This document shows positions 61,158 through 64,000 of a stretch of DNA of 64,000 nt, piece by piece. The DNA is from Planctomycetota bacterium (GTDB lineage: Bacteria; Planctomycetota; UBA1135; GCA-002686595). The notes beneath the pieces are model-generated. The model had not been told where the DNA came from. It worked only from the letters and a program-made list of their open reading frames with translations, and searched no databases. The stretch lies in the NCBI GenBank assembly GCA_016779205.1, contig JADHOC010000007.1:62001-126000 (forward strand), given 5' to 3'. Within the stretch, counting starts at the first letter, position 1. Every line of letters starts with the position of its first letter. Position numbers and translations under genes: made by a program.

Positions 61158-62603
61158 TCAGATCCACTGGGTGCTGGGGAGAGAGAGCGCGAGCGCCACG
61201 GCCTCGCGTGCCACATCGCCGTTGAAGGTGGACTGGGAGTCGATGAAGGCCTGGACCTCGGCGACGTCCTCGGGGGTCATCCTCCCCCCGGTGAGGTGCC
61301 GGCTCAGCGCGCCCGCACGCCGGGACGGCGCGACCCCGGAGAAGATGGCGAGCAGGGCAGCGTTGGGGACCGTGGCGCCGGCGATGGCGTCGTCCAGGAG
61401 CGCCGTGGCGAAGGTCCAGCGCGGTAGCAGGTTGGCGCCCCAGGCGCCCAGCGCGTCCGGATACCCGTTGGGGGCCGGCCAGTCGAACGGGGCGTGCCCC
61501 ATGAACTTCGTGACCGCCACCAGCTCATAGAGGCCCTGGGGTGAGGTGCTCAGGGTGCCACCCGCGCTGCGGATGGCGCCCACGGCCATGTGCATGGGCC
61601 GCCGCAGCTTGAGCTGCTGCCAGACCCTTCCCTCACGGAAGGACTGGCGGGAGAGCACGGCGCGGACGGTCTCGGCGATGTCCCCGGAGGTGGCGGTGAA
61701 GACCGCCGCCACGCGGTCAACGGTGGCGCTCGGCGGGTCGTAGCTTAGGAAGAAGACGCAGAGCTTCTCGGCGAGCCTCCGGGCGGTGCTCGGATGGAAC
61801 GCGAGCAGGTCGAGGACGGTCTCACCGTCCTGCTGGCCGCCGCCGGCGGCGATGCTCTGACCCAGGACGACCTTCGCGCCGTTGTCGTGGGTCGAGGGGT
61901 TGAAGACGAACTCACCCACGCTCGGATGGCCCGGGGGATAGATGGTCCAGCCCGTGAGGCACCGGGCGACCTCCTGGACGTCCTGCTCGGTGTAGCCGGC
62001 GCCGGTCCCGAGGGTGTGCAGCTCCATCAGCTCCCTCGAGTAGTTCTCGTTCGGCGCGGCGGCGACGCTGGTCGCGTTGTCCAGATAGACCAGCATGGCC
62101 CCGCTCTTCGCCGACGCCCCAAGGAGCTCCCTGAAGTCGCCGAGGGCGTGTCGCCGGACGACCTCGCGGTCGTCGACCACCTTGAGGAAGGCGATCGAGC
62201 CGTCCCCGTAGATGTTGAAGTGGTCGGTCCAGAACTCGACCATCCGCTCGAGGAGCTGGCGCTTTGAGGTCGCGGCGCGCAGCAGTCGCGCGCCCTGGAG
62301 GATGCGCCTGAGCTCGTTGTCGGCTCCGTTCTGCCCGGCGAAGGCCGCGGCGAGCTCGGCCACGCTCATCCCGAGGTAGGGGATGGCTGCGAGCTGTGCC
62401 TCGAGTTGAGAGTCGTCGATCGAGGCCGGGTCCAGCTGCTCGTCCCGCCACGCCTCGAAGCCCATGGCCGTGGCCCGCGCGTGCTCCTCGGCGGTATAGC
62501 CGAAGGTGGCTCGGTGGACGAGCGTGAGCGTGTCGTCCCGCAGGAGAGGCGGGCGATCGCCGCCCACAGGCACGGAGATTGAGGTCGAAGGGGGGAGGGG
62601 CAT
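61158..62603 (-). CDS. DUF1800 protein
   Basis: The 481-residue protein is started at the ATG at 62603; the frame extends 67 residues further but the added part is Arg/Ala-rich. The DUF1800 signature is clear: LVHRATFGYTAEEHARA near residue 30, ERMVEFWTDHFNIYG, NENYSRELMELHTLGTGAGYTEQDVQEVARCLTGWTI in pieces, and NGYPDALGAWG. It is alpha-helical and possibly exported with DUF1501. Function is unknown. Confidence 0.9.
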   Translation of the reverse strand: MPLPPSTSISVPVGGDRPPLLRDDTLTLVHRATFGYTAEEHARATAMGFEAWRDEQLDPASIDDSQLEAQLAAIPYLGMSVAELAAAFAGQNGADNELRRILQGARLLRAATSKRQLLERMVEFWTDHFNIYGDGSIAFLKVVDDREVVRRHALGDFRELLGASAKSGAMLVYLDNATSVAAAPNENYSRELMELHTLGTGAGYTEQDVQEVARCLTGWTIYPPGHPSVGEFVFNPSTHDNGAKVVLGQSIAAGGGQQDGETVLDLLAFHPSTARRLAEKLCVFFLSYDPPSATVDRVAAVFTATSGDIAETVRAVLSRQSFREGRVWQQLKLRRPMHMAVGAIRSAGGTLSTSPQGLYELVAVTKFMGHAPFDWPAPNGYPDALGAWGANLLPRWTFATALLDDAIAGATVPNAALLAIFSGVAPSRRAGALSRHLTGGRMTPEDVAEVQAFIDSQSTFNGDVAREAVALALSLPSTQWI

Positions 62604-63251
62604 GGGAGGCTTCCGTTCTGAGGGGGCCGCGGCGGCTGCCGCTGCGCCGTTCAACCCATGCGGCCGAAGGAGGTTCCGCTTCAATCGCCGCTCCGGACGA
62701 GCGGCTCCCTGTCTCGAGCGCGGCGCTCTTGGACCTCGCCTCCGCGGGGAACGCGAGCGGGCGCAGCCGGTGCACTGGTCTCGTTCCACGTCGACGGTCT
62801 CCATGCTCCTCCCCGCTAGCTGGACTCACTTCGGACGCATGGCGCGTTGGTCTCTGCGCCTCGCCTCCGAGCGCAGGACAATGGCGGTGGCGCGGGGATC
62901 ACCGCAGAGTGCTGGCCCGGGCGTTCAGCCGCGTCAGGGAGCGAGGATCCTCATGGCTGTCGGTGCGGGAACACCTCGGTCAACTCTGTACATGTCGCCT
63001 CTGCGATCCTCGGGATTCACTCCATACTCCGGAGGACCAGCCTCGATACCCATACGCGCGACGGGAGCGTAGCTTGCTCAGCGCTTGGGGCCCCAAGACG
63101 AGGACCACGGGCGCCGATTCCGCACGATCTGTCTCACCTCCGCTTCCCTCGGTGACCTGGATCATGTCTCGAATCTGCGGCAGCTTCCTCCCATTCACAC
63201 GTCGGTGGGAAACCGCGCGCGGGCGCGCGCTTAGGCCTCTGGAGACCGAAT
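62604..63251. other. 648-bp region without a recognisable gene
   Basis: Open frames here have no protein-like composition. The sequence is less GC-rich than the core of the window. It contains a 14-bp perfect palindrome CTTGGGGCCCCAAG (63084-63097) and a GCGCGC hairpin (63215-63230). It presumably carries the promoter of the downstream beta-helix gene; no -10/-35 pair could be assigned. Confidence 0.5.
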
Positions 63252-64000
63252 ATGATGAGTGATAGAACGACCCTCCTCCTCGAGCGCCTTGGCGGATCAA
63301 GCTTCCAGAGAGTGGCGTGGTGGCTCGGCACCCTGACGACCGGGCTGCTCGCGTCCACTGGCGCCGCGGCGCAGGCTCCGACGGGAACGGCGGTCGCGTT
63401 TCATCACGGCCCATCCGTTTCATTCGTGGCGGTGGATCAGGGCGCTGGAGACCGATTGGACGCGAAGAACAACCCTTCGGTCGGGCTGTCGGAGACGTTC
63501 ACCGTGGAGGCGGTCGGCACTGGCACGAATCCCAATGACGTGGTGCGCCTGAAGTCAGAAGCCAACGGTCTCTATGTGATGGTGGACCTGATGGACTCGA
63601 ACACCCTGAAGGCGAACGGTCTCGACGGGCAGGACCGTCGGGCTCACTTCACCTGGGACAGCCAAGCGAACGGCATCGTTCGGTTAGTGAGCTCGAGCAA
63701 CGGCAAGACCGTCAAAGTGCATGGAGCCGCAAAGTCTCTCAGGGCGAGCAGCAACCAAAACGGTAGCGAGACGGAGTTCCTGTGGTCCGCAGTGCCTCCC
63801 GGCGCGGGTGCTGGCGTCCGGGTCGCGACGACAGAGTTCTCCGACACCGATGTGTGTGTCTATTCGTACAACGTCGTCGATGACTTCGGCGCGGCGCAGG
63901 ATGGGGTCCAGGACGCCACGGCGGCGTTCCAGGCGGCGCTCGACGCAGCGGATCAAGCGATGGGGGGGACGGTCTACGTCCCCGCCGGGGAGTACAAGAT
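63252..64000 (+). CDS. Secreted fascin-like + pectate-lyase-3 protein (cut by window end)
   Basis: This frame has no stop before the window ends (249 residues visible). The ATG at 63252 follows GGAG at 63241-63244 with a 7-nt spacing. A signal peptide with basic start and hydrophobic core ends near ASTGAAAQ (about residue 41). Residues about 55-180 show a beta-trefoil (fascin-like) pattern: VRLKSEANGLYVMVD, IVRLVSSSNGKTVKV and TEFLWSA. From about 205 a pectate-lyase-3 module opens with NVVDDFGAAQDGVQDAT, a helix, and TVYVPAGEYKI. It should be a carbohydrate-binding or -cleaving surface enzyme. Confidence 0.75.
   Translation, partial: MMSDRTTLLLERLGGSSFQRVAWWLGTLTTGLLASTGAAAQAPTGTAVAFHHGPSVSFVAVDQGAGDRLDAKNNPSVGLSETFTVEAVGTGTNPNDVVRLKSEANGLYVMVDLMDSNTLKANGLDGQDRRAHFTWDSQANGIVRLVSSSNGKTVKVHGAAKSLRASSNQNGSETEFLWSAVPPGAGAGVRVATTEFSDTDVCVYSYNVVDDFGAAQDGVQDATAAFQAALDAADQAMGGTVYVPAGEYK

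Noticed and set aside
1..64000. Search for CRISPR arrays, IS elements, phage genes and defence islands
   Set aside because: No regularly spaced repeats, transposase or phage genes were seen. AddAB and DprA are housekeeping repair/recombination functions and do not by themselves make a defence island.

Overview
The window is 64 kb of high-GC (roughly 65-72 %), densely packed bacterial chromosome. Genes lie on both strands, often in translationally coupled runs. No phage, transposase, CRISPR array or rRNA was seen. The gene content points to a Planctomycetota-like, Gram-negative organism. It includes a DUF1800/DUF1501 pair, a CRTAC1-type FG-GAP/ASPIC-UnbV lipoprotein, several sulfatase-fold enzymes, an SMP-30 lipoprotein, a DUF3604 protein, a large carboxypeptidase-regulatory-repeat protein and many lipoproteins. 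KdsB (Kdo activation) and a YejM-like protein imply an outer membrane with LPS. The phylum call is an inference from gene families, not a proven assignment.

Layout. 0.2-6.3 kb: secreted alpha/beta hydrolase, a three-gene TPR-sulfotransferase/CPCC/DUF218 run, a YbaK-type deacylase and a secreted YwqK-repeat + CAP protein. 6.3-11.6 kb: a full ISC iron-sulfur operon (iscR-iscS-iscU-iscA-hscB-hscA-iscX) without a ferredoxin gene, in which HscB carries an N-terminal four-Cys zinc-type module. 11.8-16.6 kb: small zinc-ribbon and membrane proteins, a DUF3604 protein and a thioesterase. 16.7-20.4 kb: a minus-strand run SEC-C protein/kdsB/histidine-phosphatase-like/HEAT protein/dprA. 20.5-25.4 kb: DEAD-box helicase, TPR lipoprotein, CRTAC1-type protein and a HEAT protein. 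25.4-34.0 kb: MsrB lipoprotein, a 983-residue regulatory-repeat protein and a sulfatase-fold/GT-C/sulfatase cluster ending at a perfect 23-bp inverted repeat. 34.1-39.7 kb: a minus-strand stress and envelope group (PEGA lipoprotein, murD, mcsA, clpC).

39.9-47.5 kb: a DUF481 protein, tRNA-Ser(GCU), a YejM-like membrane hydrolase coupled to an STT3-like oligosaccharyltransferase candidate, and an unrecognised secreted protein. 47.5-53.6 kb: an AddB/AddA-like double-strand-break repair pair. 53.6-57.8 kb: small lipoproteins, an SMP-30 lipoprotein and an acetyl-xylan-esterase-type hydrolase. 57.9-64 kb: two secreted beta-helix/pectate-lyase-3-like proteins (the second runs off the window) on either side of a DUF1800/DUF1501 pair; this end looks less GC-rich than the rest.

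The main functional themes are envelope and glycan handling, Fe-S assembly, and proteolysis and repair. I see no clear-cut new defence or mobile system. The most unusual points are the zinc-module HscB, the STT3/YejM pair, the histidine-phosphatase-like protein that has lost its second catalytic His beside kdsB, the AddB with no recognisable P-loop, and the unrecognised secreted protein at 46-47.5 kb.
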